Of a stretch of 64,000 nt of DNA, positions 1 through 9,817 are shown piece by piece. The stretch is from Segatella copri. GTDB lineage: Bacteria > Bacteroidota > Bacteroidia > Bacteroidales > Bacteroidaceae. A program made the translations under genes and the position numbers. Where the stretch lies: positions 620,001 through 684,000 of the forward strand of contig NZ_CP156891.1 in the NCBI RefSeq assembly GCF_019249795.2, written 5' to 3'. Numbering within the stretch: position 1 is the first letter of the stretch; the number at the start of each line of letters is the position of its first letter. The notes beneath the pieces were generated by a model. That model was not told the origin of the DNA, made no database searches, and saw only the letters and a program-made list of their open reading frames with translations.

Positions 1-1148
1 TCTGCTAATTGTAAATCAGAGAAGCCATACAACATCATTTCTTGTATTGAATCTAACGATCTATCAGGAAACAAGAAACGGTAACATGCAAGTATTTTTG
101 TCCATACAGTTTGTGTAGGAATGTCATATTTCCCCTTCATCCAAGATTTTCTTATAAGGTTACTAATATCCATATCAAGAAACTCTTTACATCTTCTAAC
201 TGACATCTGCAGTATTGCCGATGGGACAGAAAACCTATCTTCCTTGTTGCTAGACAACGGCTGAACTACCCCCAAGACCTCTTCTGTTTTACATATATCT
301 AAGAGTTTTGCTTCTACTTGCCTATGCGCCTCTTCTTTTATAGAATAGCGAAAAGGAAGTGTATTCAGAAACTTATTCATATACCCCTCATAATTCGCCT
401 CTCTACCATAGAAATGGTGGAAGAGATGACGGGCTATCTCGTAATCCATTACAAGGATTATCTTATCAAAGCCAAACTTGTTACCATGAGGAACCTCCGA
501 ATAATAGGGATTATCTACCTGAGAGGACAAGACATTCATGATGCGGAAAAGATGAGCTGGATCTATTCTGTCCAAATCTTCAATAATCAAAACGGATTTT
601 GCCATCATCTGCTCCAAAGACTTCTGGATAAGATAAGTAAAAGCATCACATTCGCTGATACTACCCGACTTCCCATAAAATCCATTGAGGTAGTCATCTA
701 CTACATGAAGAGCATCTTGTTCTTTACGTTTTTCATCAATCGTAGAAACAAGCCCCTTCAAAGCCTTATACCCTTCTTTCAAACCTTTTACAGGAATGAT
801 TGAAGCAACAAAGTCGCCTAACTTCAACAAAGACTCTTTGTTGCATACCGCATCGAATATCTTATCATATCCCTCTTTAAAGTCATAGATACGATTATCC
901 TTTATGAGCTGAAACAGAATATCACGCTTGATATACTCAATGACATCCCGATTCTCCTCAACCACGTAGTTTACTGGATGGAGAGTGATGAAATAGTAAT
1001 CATTCTTCTTTTCATCATAGCTCTTCATGAACTCATTCAGAAAGTAAGACTTACCATCTCCAAACCTGGCAGAGAAAATGATTCTACTCTCTTTTTCAAA
1101 CACCTGCTTAAAGTCTTGAATGTTTTGAGAAATATCAATTGTATCCAT
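1..1148 (-). CDS. KAP-type P-loop NTPase, C-terminus cut by window edge
   Basis: The reading frame opens at ATG 1148-1146 and runs off the left edge, giving at least 382 residues. A Walker A-like motif, ARFGDGKS, lies near residue 30, and a Walker B motif, VLIIEDLDRIDP, lies in the middle. This pairing and the spacing fit the KAP family of P-loop NTPases, often membrane-associated proteins found in accessory or defence contexts. No signal peptide is seen. It is the last gene visible in the minus-strand polysaccharide locus, 75 bp downstream of a glycosyltransferase, so it may be cotranscribed with it. It has no obvious biosynthetic role; a defence or accessory function is inference. The C-terminal domains, which would tell, are outside the window. 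Confidence 0.72.
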   Translation of the reverse strand, partial: MDTIDISQNIQDFKQVFEKESRIIFSARFGDGKSYFLNEFMKSYDEKKNDYYFITLHPVNYVVEENRDVIEYIKRDILFQLIKDNRIYDFKEGYDKIFDAVCNKESLLKLGDFVASIIPVKGLKEGYKALKGLVSTIDEKRKEQDALHVVDDYLNGFYGKSGSISECDAFTYLIQKSLEQMMAKSVLIIEDLDRIDPAHLFRIMNVLSSQVDNPYYSEVPHGNKFGFDKIILVMDYEIARHLFHHFYGREANYEGYMNKFLNTLPFRYSIKEEAHRQVEAKLLDICKTEEVLGVVQPLSSNKEDRFSVPSAILQMSVRRCKEFLDMDISNLIRKSWMKGKYDIPTQTVWTKILACYRFLFPDRSLDSIQEMMLYGFSDLQLA

Positions 1149-1223
1149 TGTTGTTGCTAAATCAATTAAATCTTGGGCTTTTGAAGAAAAACATTGAGAT
1201 ATCAATAAATATTCAAGAACATA

Positions 1224-2183
1224 TTACTTTCTTGTTTTCACTTTATTGAAGAGTTTTTGAACAACTCCAAATCCAATAAAAGATAACAAACAAGCAATTC
1301 TTGCTTTCTTTCTTGCTCTATTGTCCATCAACACAGACAAACGAATCATTTTTATACGACGTTCTAAATCTTTACGATGCTCATACCCATTAGGCATTTG
1401 CAACAACAAATGAAAAGCAAAACTAACAATGCGGCAATTATAACTTTTAATGATTGCTTGAAGTTTATCTCTATCCTTATCCATCAGAGCCATCAATCGC
1501 AAGCCACTATCAAGCTTATGAGGAGAGAAAGCTGCTCCTTCAATGCTATTGCTGCGAAGTAAGTAAAAATAGCTCTGTTCATCATTAAAAACAACCTTAT
1601 TTGCCTTCAACAAAAGACGATATGTTGTAGGAAGGTCTTCAAACAGTAAACCTTTTGGATAGCGAATACCATCAAATAGGCTAGCCTTATACATTTTTCC
1701 CCAAGCAGTATTATCAAAATGCTCTTGATAGAACATCATTTCTGTAGCATGAAGTCCATCTAAGACCCAGTCTTTTGCTGATTTAGGACTTGGATTTGGA
1801 GAGGAGCCTTCGTAAAAAGAACAGAATGTATTGACACTAACATCTGCGCCATACTTCTCAATCAGATGATAAAGACCTTCTATATGAGTAGGAGAGATAT
1901 AATCATCACTATCCACACAAACCACATACTCACCTGTCATAACATCCAATGCCACATTGCGAGCATCTGCCAAACCTCCATTTTTCTTATGGATTACTTT
2001 AATACGAGTATCCTTCTTGGCATATTCATCACAGATAGCTCCGCAATTATCAGGCGAGCCGTCATCAATCAACCAAACTTCCAAATTCTTGTAAGTTTGA
2101 TTAAGGATGCTATCTATACATTGAGGTAAATATTGTTCAACGTTGTAACATGGAACAATAACACTTACTAACGGATAATTCAT
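1224..2183 (-). CDS. Family 2 glycosyltransferase
   Basis: A 319-residue GT-A fold transferase. The N-terminus (VSVIVPCYNVEQYLPQCIDS), IDDGSPD at 39-45 and the metal-binding acidic motif DSDD at 91-94 are typical of GT2 enzymes, which transfer a nucleotide-activated sugar to a lipid-linked or growing glycan on the cytoplasmic face of the inner membrane. The length is normal and there is no transmembrane segment. It sits inside the minus-strand polysaccharide operon, 36 bp after the GT14-like gene. Donor and acceptor cannot be read from sequence. Confidence 0.93.
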   Translation of the reverse strand: MNYPLVSVIVPCYNVEQYLPQCIDSILNQTYKNLEVWLIDDGSPDNCGAICDEYAKKDTRIKVIHKKNGGLADARNVALDVMTGEYVVCVDSDDYISPTHIEGLYHLIEKYGADVSVNTFCSFYEGSSPNPSPKSAKDWVLDGLHATEMMFYQEHFDNTAWGKMYKASLFDGIRYPKGLLFEDLPTTYRLLLKANKVVFNDEQSYFYLLRSNSIEGAAFSPHKLDSGLRLMALMDKDRDKLQAIIKSYNCRIVSFAFHLLLQMPNGYEHRKDLERRIKMIRLSVLMDNRARKKARIACLLSFIGFGVVQKLFNKVKTRK

Positions 2184-2219
2184 AACCTATCATTAATTTT
2201 CAAACTTTTGTAAGCCCAA

Positions 2220-3071
2220 TCATTTCATTAATTTAAAATGTGAAATAACAGCATTGATGACTTTTAGTTGGCATTTATCAAACTTTCTTGCATAAAGAAT
2301 ATCAGGATTTAGAAATAGTTCTTCAAGTTTTTCCATTGGTACTAACTCTGGTGACGAACCATTAAATTTTGCATAGCGCAAGTTTCCCTTTTTCGAGAAG
2401 CGGAATTTGCCATCCCATAATAGCATTTGCTTATATAGCTCATCCGCACACACTGTGTATTTAAATACTCCCCTGTACTTCGGATATTCAGATACCAAAT
2501 ATTGCACAGCTTTATGTGTTAGACTCGCCCATTCCGAACCATATTTAAATACTAAAGGAGTGTTTCTTAAGCGATTGACATGAATTATTTTTTGCAACAA
2601 AAGTAAAGAATGGCGAATAATCTTATATACGACACCATAGCGCATATGTTTTGTGCAAAACCAATAATATTGTAGTCTCTTGATAGCATCAGGATATTCA
2701 CTACAATCTAAGAACTCTACATTTTTATTTTCAGACTTTGCAAAATATTCAAGTATATAAGATGCAGATTTCATAGGCAAATCTTGTGCCGAGATTAGAT
2801 GTATTCTATCATAATCATTCTTAGAATCAAGAACAGCCTTGAATAAATCTAATTCTGATTCTACCAACGAAATATCACCCCATCTCACATCATGCCTGTT
2901 TACAAAATACAAATGTGAATGACTAGGAGAGATAATATCGCTCTGCATGATAGAACTCTTAAAATCTAAATGCAGGAATATGTCTATCAAAGGATGATCT
3001 AACAAGCTTAATAACGTATTTATTTGTTCTACGTTTTTATGAGCCATGATACAAATTGCATGTTTACACAT
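2220..3071 (-). CDS. Core-2/I-branching-type (GT14-like) glycosyltransferase
   Basis: A 283-residue protein starting MCKHAICIMAHKNVEQ, with HLISAQDLPMKS in the middle. This pattern belongs to the beta-1,6-N-acetylglucosaminyltransferase (core-2/I-branching, GT14) family, which also occurs in bacterial capsule loci. It probably adds one sugar, possibly a branch, to the repeat unit. No signal peptide is seen and the length is near that of bacterial members. It lies 29 bp downstream of the GT4 gene in a tight operon. Family assignment rests on motif recognition; the sugar specificity is unknown. Confidence 0.82.
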   Translation of the reverse strand: MCKHAICIMAHKNVEQINTLLSLLDHPLIDIFLHLDFKSSIMQSDIISPSHSHLYFVNRHDVRWGDISLVESELDLFKAVLDSKNDYDRIHLISAQDLPMKSASYILEYFAKSENKNVEFLDCSEYPDAIKRLQYYWFCTKHMRYGVVYKIIRHSLLLLQKIIHVNRLRNTPLVFKYGSEWASLTHKAVQYLVSEYPKYRGVFKYTVCADELYKQMLLWDGKFRFSKKGNLRYAKFNGSSPELVPMEKLEELFLNPDILYARKFDKCQLKVINAVISHFKLMK

Positions 3072-3100
3072 TTTTTCCTATTTATGAACTATTGTATACT

Positions 3101-4099
3101 CTATTTTCCTAGCAAAACATCCTGCAATTTTCGAGAACAAGCTTCCAAAGAATAGTTCTTTCTTATAAAATCAATCATACTTGACTTTGAGAAATCTTTA
3201 TTCAAACATTTAACAACAGCTTTTCCTATTTCATCAACACTATATGGATTGACAAGCTCCGCATGTCCATGCCAATATTCTTTAGGAGCACCCAAGTTCG
3301 TCAAAACGACTTCCGCTCCAAAGGCAGCAGCCTCCATAGCTACCATTCCCACACCTTCCAATAGACTTGGCAAGGCAAAAACTTTACATCGTTTATAATA
3401 TGAGATTAATTCTTCATCTGATATTCTCCCTACATAATGAATATTTTTAGAATCACCAATTTGATCATCCAACCATTTTTCTTCATCACGGCCAACCAAA
3501 GTTCCTGCCAAAACAAGTTCAAAGCCATACTTTTTAGCAGCTTCGATTATACGTGGAACATTTTTGTTCTCGGCACTTAATCTACTACAATGGAAACAGA
3601 AATTTTCCTTGTTCTCTGGCATCGAATCCGCAACACCGAATCGCAATGAAAAAGGTACAATTTTGATTTTTTCACTGCTAATATCACAGCATTCCGACAG
3701 ATATTCCGTTTCTTGTTCGCTTCTTGTAAGATAAAGTTTAGCATCTCTTCCATAAAGATAAAAATCATGGAAACGAGAAGATAGTCCTAAATGTTTTTTT
3801 GCGCCCCAATATTTAACAAAGAACTTATATACCTTTTTCGACCATTTTGGGTCAATAATAGGAGCAATCGCTATATTAGGATTAATTTTAGACAATCCTC
3901 TTATAAGATTAGGGAACATTTCACCAAACGACAAAAGAATAATCCAATCATATTTTCTCCAATCATTATCTTCCCAAAAATTAATTAAGTCACATTCGTG
4001 CCCCAACAGCTCTAAGCCATCATGCCACATAATTCCTTGTTGTAATACACCGCCTCCAATTGACAATGCTGAATTTGTATTAATAATCGCTATTTTCAT
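3101..4099 (-). CDS. Family 4 (GT-B) glycosyltransferase
   Basis: A 332-residue GT-B enzyme. The C-terminal half has the GT4 nucleotide-sugar site, FALPSLLEGVGMVAMEAAAF, with the E-x7-E arrangement; the N-terminus (MKIAIINTNSALSIGGGVLQ) begins a Rossmann half. It likely extends the polysaccharide repeat unit in the cytoplasm using an NDP-sugar. Its ATG overlaps the stop codon of the upstream gene as ATGA (4096-4099), which indicates translational coupling. Donor specificity is unknown. Confidence 0.9.
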   Translation of the reverse strand: MKIAIINTNSALSIGGGVLQQGIMWHDGLELLGHECDLINFWEDNDWRKYDWIILLSFGEMFPNLIRGLSKINPNIAIAPIIDPKWSKKVYKFFVKYWGAKKHLGLSSRFHDFYLYGRDAKLYLTRSEQETEYLSECCDISSEKIKIVPFSLRFGVADSMPENKENFCFHCSRLSAENKNVPRIIEAAKKYGFELVLAGTLVGRDEEKWLDDQIGDSKNIHYVGRISDEELISYYKRCKVFALPSLLEGVGMVAMEAAAFGAEVVLTNLGAPKEYWHGHAELVNPYSVDEIGKAVVKCLNKDFSKSSMIDFIRKNYSLEACSRKLQDVLLGK

Positions 4100-5016
4100 A
4101 AATCGTTAATTATATAATTTGCTATTGTATTTCCCTTAGCTAATGGTAGTTTCCATGAAAGTTTATGAATAACTTGAGAATGATATATCTCATTCCAGGT
4201 TGTATCATCAAACTCCAGGTTAAGCATTTTTGTCATTTTACAGACTTCAGGATTATCTACAGGATTCTCATCAATCACATTTCTAAACTCATCGAATTTA
4301 TAATAAGCAATAGCTATTGAGTAATCCACTAGAAAATAATCTATCAGGCTATTCTCTTTACTCCAATAATTAAGGAATAAATTTAAAACATACTTAGCTA
4401 CAGCATTCTTATGACCTGTACCTATAAAGAAAGCAGACCACATATTTCCCCCATTTACATGCCTTGGGTTATAGGTCTTATTTTTTATACTATAAAATGG
4501 TGAGTCATAATGAGGCAAGAAATCAGAAAGAAGAATTGTTGAGTCTATCCAAAATCCACCATACTCACTCAACAATGCCATTCTGAGCAAGTCAGAGAAA
4601 TGAGTGAGAGTTATCTTACCAGAATGAAGTTTTTCATATATATAATCTGGAAAACTTACATATTCTGATATATTGTTTTTGTCTAAAGCTATCACTTTAT
4701 GGCTACCAGCATATTTTAATAGATTAGAATACGCTTTCTTAACTATTGGTGGGGAATTCTCAAAACTTTGATGCCAATACACCCATATAGGGCAATCGTC
4801 TCTTATGGGTTCTTCCAAGGAGTATCCTTCTGGTAAAGAATCCCCGGCATATCTTTGCAGATAAGTTAATATTTCTTTATGCTTTTGCCCATTACCAATT
4901 TGGGTATATGGAGCCAAAGTAAAAGCTGCAGCTTTCACTGGATTGAAGAAATGGCACTTGCAGAACCACTCCTTCTTCAAGGCTAGAACTTTGTTATAAA
5001 TTCGTAAATAGTTCAT
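4096..5016 (-). CDS. Capsular polysaccharide synthesis (GT32-like) glycosyltransferase
   Basis: A 306-residue protein with PIWVYWHQSFENSPPIVKKA and, further on, LSEYGGFWIDSTILL. The second motif corresponds to the GGxxxDxD-type metal site of GT32/Caps_synth proteins, here with IDS replacing the usual DxD, which is tolerated in the family. It probably transfers a hexose to the repeat unit. Its 3' end overlaps the next gene by 4 bp, and its 5' end is 12 bp from the preceding gene, so it is within one operon. Confidence 0.85.
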   Translation of the reverse strand: MNYLRIYNKVLALKKEWFCKCHFFNPVKAAAFTLAPYTQIGNGQKHKEILTYLQRYAGDSLPEGYSLEEPIRDDCPIWVYWHQSFENSPPIVKKAYSNLLKYAGSHKVIALDKNNISEYVSFPDYIYEKLHSGKITLTHFSDLLRMALLSEYGGFWIDSTILLSDFLPHYDSPFYSIKNKTYNPRHVNGGNMWSAFFIGTGHKNAVAKYVLNLFLNYWSKENSLIDYFLVDYSIAIAYYKFDEFRNVIDENPVDNPEVCKMTKMLNLEFDDTTWNEIYHSQVIHKLSWKLPLAKGNTIANYIINDL

Positions 5017-5028
5017 ATTATAAAACGA

Positions 5029-6261
5029 CTATTTTATTAAGAAACTATGATATTCCTTGTCACTTGCCAATGTAAAGAGCTTAATTAACATAGCATATCG
5101 CTCTGCACCCAAAACCCTCAAAGCCAATTTCAGCATTGGCTTAACAACTTTATTTTCCAATTTCTTACCTTTATTTTTCTCTTCCTTTGTATAAGAAGAA
5201 AAGCCATTCTGCTTGGTACTTGCCTTCAAAAGCAAGCGACTATTCTTCATGATTTTATAGAAAGGTGAGTTAATCTCAAAAGGATTAAACTCTACCTTAT
5301 GCTCATTGAGATAAACTCTAAACATTCTTCTCTGCAAAGGAGTTATTACAGAGCCATCAAAATAATGATTGAAACCATAGGTCATCTTGCTAAATCTATC
5401 ATAATCATTTGCATAAACTCGCTCTCTGTATTCCTCAATAATTGGCTTAAATGAAGGATAGGTCGTTACATTGAACTGCGGATGACGACGGTTTATGATG
5501 GTGGTCTCAAAAGGATCAAATCCAGAGAAATGGAAGAACAATAGCAAAAATTCATCTCCTGTTTTCTTTCTGCGAATCATGTACCCTTGCGTATCATCGA
5601 TAAAAAGTTCACGTTCATGTAAATTCCAAATAGCGACATTCATACCGTGGTGAGATGACACACAAGTTGCCTGTGGGAAGAAGGCAGGAATATAGTCCAT
5701 CCACTTTTGATCGACAAAAAGCCCTTCAGAACTTTGCGAATAACATTTATACTGTAAACGATTCTGCCACCACTTTGCAATTTCCTGACCTACTTTATCA
5801 TTCTTTAAAGCACAAAAACCTAAGTTGTATATGCCTACCTTATTAAACGTCTCTTCTGATACCGCACCATCAAAATGCTCTTCAATATCACAATAATGAG
5901 GAGTCAAGACGATAGACTTATCATTCAAGCATTCATAAATAAAATCCAAAGGACGAGTTACGTAAATATCTGGATCGAGATAGATAACCTTCTCATACCC
6001 ATCCTTGAACAACTTACCGAAACAGAATGGCTTAATGGATGTATTAAACTCAATGACATCATATTTGAATGCCATATTAACCCAATCAGGTATCCAACTT
6101 TTATCCAAAGCAACTACACCATCTACATCTTCCACTCCATCTATCTTGTCAGCCAAAAAGATAAAGAAATTCAAACTCGGATTATGCTTCAAGAACGATT
6201 CTCTCAAAGTCAATGCTTGCGCCAAATAATTTTTGGCGCATATTGTAAATGCACAATTCAT
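5029..6261 (-). CDS. GT-A glycosyltransferase with DPD motif (GT8-like)
   Basis: A 410-residue protein that opens MNCAFTICAKNYLAQALTLR and carries VIYLDPDIYV, where DPD fits the DxD metal and nucleotide-sugar motif of GT-A enzymes such as GT8. The C-terminal third is basic and helical and could be a membrane-peripheral tail. Similar proteins occur in Prevotella polysaccharide clusters, but their substrates are not established. It is 21 bp downstream of the hexapeptide acetyltransferase gene and shares its operon. Confidence 0.82.
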   Translation of the reverse strand: MNCAFTICAKNYLAQALTLRESFLKHNPSLNFFIFLADKIDGVEDVDGVVALDKSWIPDWVNMAFKYDVIEFNTSIKPFCFGKLFKDGYEKVIYLDPDIYVTRPLDFIYECLNDKSIVLTPHYCDIEEHFDGAVSEETFNKVGIYNLGFCALKNDKVGQEIAKWWQNRLQYKCYSQSSEGLFVDQKWMDYIPAFFPQATCVSSHHGMNVAIWNLHERELFIDDTQGYMIRRKKTGDEFLLLFFHFSGFDPFETTIINRRHPQFNVTTYPSFKPIIEEYRERVYANDYDRFSKMTYGFNHYFDGSVITPLQRRMFRVYLNEHKVEFNPFEINSPFYKIMKNSRLLLKASTKQNGFSSYTKEEKNKGKKLENKVVKPMLKLALRVLGAERYAMLIKLFTLASDKEYHSFLIK

Positions 6262-6282
6262 ATCAATGTATTCTATTTTTTA

Positions 6283-6933
6283 TTATTTTGTTACTATTTT
6301 CTTCAATATCTTTGCAGGATTGCCACCTACCACACAATAAGGAGGCACATCCTTAGTTACCACGGAATTGGCTGCAACTATCACGCCATCGCCAATATGT
6401 ACATTCGGCAATATCGTACATTTGTCACCAATCCATACATTATCACCAATAATAATCTCACCCTTACTCTCCACTTTCCTTAAAGAAGGGCGTTGTCGTA
6501 AAGATTCAAACGAAGAGTTACCATGAGAGTTGTCTGTAATGGTAACCCATCTACCTGTTAGCACACCATTGCCGATATAAACTCTATTGACACAAGTAAT
6601 ATGGTTAAACTGACCGATATCACAATGCTCACCTATTACCAACTCTGGAACTTTTTGAGTAAGCGGCCATGCTGTGAGTATATTGTTTCTATCTATACGA
6701 GTTTCTTTACCGATAACAATAAACTTCGCTCCCCTAAGGAATAATCCTCGCTGGACAAAGCCGTCACATTTTTTAAATTCATTCATTATCCAAAAGGAAT
6801 AAAGCCTATCAAGCCATGTTGATATTTTTATGAAAACCAAATGGTAGCCAACCAACTTATCTATAGGATAAAATATCTTTTGAAAAGAATAAAATACAAT
6901 ATTTTTTATTACATGAAAAAACGAACGGTTCAT
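6283..6933 (-). CDS. Left-handed beta-helix (hexapeptide) acyltransferase
   Basis: A 216-residue protein with isoleucine-patch repeats ([20 protein letters not shown], then [20 protein letters not shown]) and the usual end [10 protein letters not shown]. These mark the WcaF/maltose-acetyltransferase-like group, which O-acetylates sugars with acetyl-CoA as trimers in the cytoplasm. The N-terminal 60 residues are hydrophobic and aromatic and do not match the helix repeats. It lies between glycosyltransferase genes and likely decorates the repeat unit. The acceptor is unknown. Confidence 0.9.
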   Translation of the reverse strand: MNRSFFHVIKNIVFYSFQKIFYPIDKLVGYHLVFIKISTWLDRLYSFWIMNEFKKCDGFVQRGLFLRGAKFIVIGKETRIDRNNILTAWPLTQKVPELVIGEHCDIGQFNHITCVNRVYIGNGVLTGRWVTITDNSHGNSSFESLRQRPSLRKVESKGEIIIGDNVWIGDKCTILPNVHIGDGVIVAANSVVTKDVPPYCVVGGNPAKILKKIVTK

Positions 6934-6947
6934 TACACCATTACTTA

Positions 6948-7790
6948 TTAGGCATATTTCTCTCTACGCGACGGTCGATGGAACATTCCGTCAAAGATTC
7001 CAGCAAACATGGCAGACAGTTTCTTCCATTTGTTAGATTCACCTAAAACGATTTTGGCAAACCAAGTTAAAAAGAAATCTATTAGTATCTTCTTTTTCGT
7101 CTCCTTGGACAGAGGATAATCATGCCAAAGGATAAGATAGTTGCGCATGATACCATATAGACGCATCGGCGAATAATTAGCAACTTTAAAACTTCTCCCA
7201 AGGAATCTTCCATAACCACCTTCACCATACTTCTGAACGATGTGACTGTTGCCTACGAGCAAACATAGCAAATGATGTTTACTTGCCTCCAGCATCAGCC
7301 AATCATCAATGGCATCAACGAAGAAATCGGTATTGTAACCTCCGATTTCATTCAAAAATCGGATTGGTATTACTGCACCAGAGTTGATACCACCAGAATA
7401 TATATATGTGAAAGGTGTGTCATTACCTGCCGAAGTAGATGCGAAATACACAGTGTTAAACTTTGTGATACTTTCATGGCTAGAAATTTGGCTAATATAG
7501 GCATCAAGACCTACCCAATGGGAATCTTGATCCATCGTCATCAAATAATCATAGCCATTTTCTGAGGCATATTTCCATGCCTCATTATACGCATGGGATA
7601 GGCCTAAATTATCCCCCCCATATTCTCCCCTTCGACTAATAACATAGCCTAGGAAAACATCCTTGCCACAACCACCAGGGGTATTATCCCATAGGAAGAA
7701 ATCGTCTATATATTTAGACATATCTCCCAAAAGAGACTTTACGTTATCCCAGTCTGGTCGTAACAATATGATAGAACAAAGAATTTTCAT
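6948..7790 (-). CDS. Family 2 glycosyltransferase, rhamnosyltransferase-like, with G7 tract
   Basis: A 280-residue protein. [14 protein letters not shown] and the acidic motif MDQDS (86-90) resemble rhamnosyltransferases of GT2, which fits the dTDP-sugar genes at the head of the locus. I chose ATG 7790 over a TTG at 7820 because the latter overlaps the upstream frame by 20 bp, while the ATG lies 10 bp after that frame's stop. Codons 57-60 (YGGD) are encoded across a run of seven G (plus-strand C7 at 7613-7619), in frame in this assembly. A gain or loss of one G would truncate the enzyme to about 60 native residues. Confidence 0.87.
   Translation of the reverse strand: MKILCSIILLRPDWDNVKSLLGDMSKYIDDFFLWDNTPGGCGKDVFLGYVISRRGEYGGDNLGLSHAYNEAWKYASENGYDYLMTMDQDSHWVGLDAYISQISSHESITKFNTVYFASTSAGNDTPFTYIYSGGINSGAVIPIRFLNEIGGYNTDFFVDAIDDWLMLEASKHHLLCLLVGNSHIVQKYGEGGYGRFLGRSFKVANYSPMRLYGIMRNYLILWHDYPLSKETKKKILIDFFLTWFAKIVLGESNKWKKLSAMFAGIFDGMFHRPSRREKYA
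7613..7619 (-). repeat. G7 homopolymer inside glycosyltransferase gene
   Basis: Seven C on the plus strand (seven G in the coding strand) within the rhamnosyltransferase-like gene, in the ON length here. It is one of only three such runs I saw in the window; all three lie between 7.6 and 11.9 kb. Confidence 0.85.
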
Positions 7791-7800
7791 AATTTTACAT

Positions 7801-8783
7801 TTATTTTTCACCCAAGACAAGCATCCGAGAGATGTGAGTCTTAGATAACAATTTGCATATCAATATAGTTAGCATGCTCAAAACCAAAGCTACAAGCAAT
7901 GCTACACAAACATCAACTATTACATAACCTGTAGATGATACAGACCATTCATTTTTATTCACTATATAATCTATAATAAAGACATGTATGAGATACATAC
8001 CAAGAGTTTTGCTTCCCCAATAGCTGAACTTATTATACTTCTTAGAAATCAATTGCATAAGGATTATAACAGAAACAGCCATTACCACACCTTGTATATG
8101 GCGCAATATAAAAATATGAACATCGCCTAAACTCACAAGTTTGATCAAAGGGAAGAGATAGAAAGACTTATAAAAAAGTCCGTATAATACACTCCATAGA
8201 ATTACCCCCCCACAACTCCGACAATTCTTGTAGTCAATGGGAGTCTGAAAAGTATATTAAGGACATCATACCTTCTTAAAATCAGTCCTATTGTAAAATA
8301 GGAAGTCATCTCCGAGAGGTTATTCCTTGTTACGAACAACATAGCTATATTAAGAATTATGGCTATTAGCCAAAATGTTTCTTTAATCTTCAACACAGCA
8401 CAGCCTATCTCTATAAGAGCCGAAGCAAGTAGAATAGAGAACAAGCACTGTAAAAACCAGTAGCCATGCAGAAAGAACAGCTTGTCATGAGTCCAAGGCA
8501 ACGACCATGCACTGACAAAAATGCAAGGTATCATGATTCTCATAAAATTCTTTTTGATATACAATCCCCATTCTCTTATCGTTTTATCCCGAAACAAAGA
8601 ATGGTAGCAGGCATAACCTGAAAGAATCATAAACAATGGCATATTAAATGATTCTATAGCAGGTCCAACCTCTCCAAGGTTAGCAAACGAACCAACATGA
8701 TAGATAATAACAAGTAGCATCGCCAGCATTTTAGAATTATCAAGCCAAGAAAGTCTAGGTTTAATATTTATTCCCATATCCAT
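7801..8783 (-). pseudogene. Acyltransferase-3 family gene, frame broken at a G7 tract (probable phase-OFF)
   Basis: Two frames together encode a membrane O-acyltransferase. The N-terminal part (8783-8202, 193 aa) has LSWLDNSKMLAMLLVIIYHV and NMPLFMILSGYACY, typical of acyltransferase-3 proteins; the C-terminal part (frame ending at 7801) continues with membrane helices (YWGSKTLGMYLIHVFIID). The first frame ends VVGG-stop at seven G (plus-strand 8205-8211). Reading the same DNA with eight G gives VVGG followed by VILWSVLYGLFYKSFYLFPL and runs without a stop into the second frame, for a complete protein of about 327 residues. Such enzymes acetylate glycans at the inner membrane. Slipped-strand phase variation is the favoured explanation; a sequencing or assembly error cannot be excluded. 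Confidence 0.85.
8205..8211 (-). repeat. G7 homopolymer at the frame break of the acyltransferase
   Basis: Seven C on the plus strand. The length is OFF here: seven G leads straight to TAA, six G reaches a stop 14 codons later, and eight G restores the long frame. Confidence 0.9.
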
Positions 8784-9817
8784 TTATATGTCATAAAATC
8801 GGAATTCATATATCCATTATGTGCTCTTATTATATAAGATATAAATAAGAGAGATATAATAGGATATTTTGTTTTTTGACTAGGAAGGGCTCCAATAGCA
8901 GCAAGGAGATAAAAGAAATTGCAGAAACGATCAATTAAGTGTCCATCCAGTCCTCCTAACAAATTATAGATTATAACACCAACAAACAATGATTTTTCAA
9001 AAAAAGTACACTGCTCATTTTTTCGGTTCAGCCACAAAACGTAACAACACAATATAGACATCGGAAGATAAACTCGAAATCTATCAATTGCACTATCATA
9101 TCCAGAACCTATGTAAGACGTCAATCGTTCCATTTCTGAAAATCCACCTAATAGGGAAGCGAACAATCCACCTGCATAAGTTGAAAATGCATTTGTTAGA
9201 AACAAAGAAATGATTACCATAATTATCATTGTTTTTCGTCTCAAGCTTAAGAAATAAGTACAAAATAGAAGTGGTATAATCAATAAAGAAGTAGAATGAC
9301 ACAACAGTGCCAAACTAAGAAATCCCACACATACATATTTCCAATTAGAAAATTTTTCAAAATATGCAATAAGCGCAATCAAGATAAACCCTTGCGCCAT
9401 AGCCTGTCGTATCGTAACAATATACAATAGCCACAAACCAGGAAGCAACATCATGGAAAGTAAACTACCAATTTTATCTTTCGAATAAAGCTTTATGGCC
9501 CAAATAACAGGGATCATATATAATATGGTAGTAAAGAAGACAAAAACAAAAGGTGTTTTAGGAAACAGTACCTTTAATAAGTTCATCCATGCAAATATCA
9601 CAGGCTGCTGCTCCATAACATCTCCATACCCCCAACCTGTTCCTAAATATGAATCAATATAGGTACACATATCTGGTCCCACATCATCACTTCTAAAAGC
9701 CATTAGGAATAACAAAAAGAATACAGCTATCCAAAAGAGCCGCTTGTTATTTGGGTGAAGTTTCTGAAAAAATCGAGCAATAAACAAAATTATCGCCCAT
9801 ACGTCATATATACACAT
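8768..9817 (-). CDS. EpsG-family / Wzy-like polysaccharide polymerase
   Basis: A 349-residue integral membrane protein with about ten hydrophobic segments. FRSDDVGPDMCTYIDSY near residue 62 and YIVTIRQAMAQGFILIALIA near 130 match the EpsG family, whose conserved acidic and Arg-Gln residues sit in periplasmic or membrane loops. It probably polymerises lipid-linked repeat units in the periplasm after Wzx export. Its ATG overlaps the preceding stop by one base (TAATG at 9817) and its end overlaps the acyltransferase start by 16 bp, so it is translationally coupled on both sides. Confidence 0.88.
   Translation of the reverse strand: MCIYDVWAIILFIARFFQKLHPNNKRLFWIAVFFLLFLMAFRSDDVGPDMCTYIDSYLGTGWGYGDVMEQQPVIFAWMNLLKVLFPKTPFVFVFFTTILYMIPVIWAIKLYSKDKIGSLLSMMLLPGLWLLYIVTIRQAMAQGFILIALIAYFEKFSNWKYVCVGFLSLALLCHSTSLLIIPLLFCTYFLSLRRKTMIIMVIISLFLTNAFSTYAGGLFASLLGGFSEMERLTSYIGSGYDSAIDRFRVYLPMSILCCYVLWLNRKNEQCTFFEKSLFVGVIIYNLLGGLDGHLIDRFCNFFYLLAAIGALPSQKTKYPIISLLFISYIIRAHNGYMNSDFMTYKWIWE

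Noticed and set aside
318..803. A 161-codon plus-strand frame near the left edge
   Set aside because: It is antisense to the KAP-type NTPase, whose Walker A and B motifs are clear.
7790..7820. TTG at 7820 as the start of the rhamnosyltransferase-like gene
   Set aside because: It would overlap the preceding frame by 20 bp; ATG 7790 gives the normal GT2 start [10 protein letters not shown].
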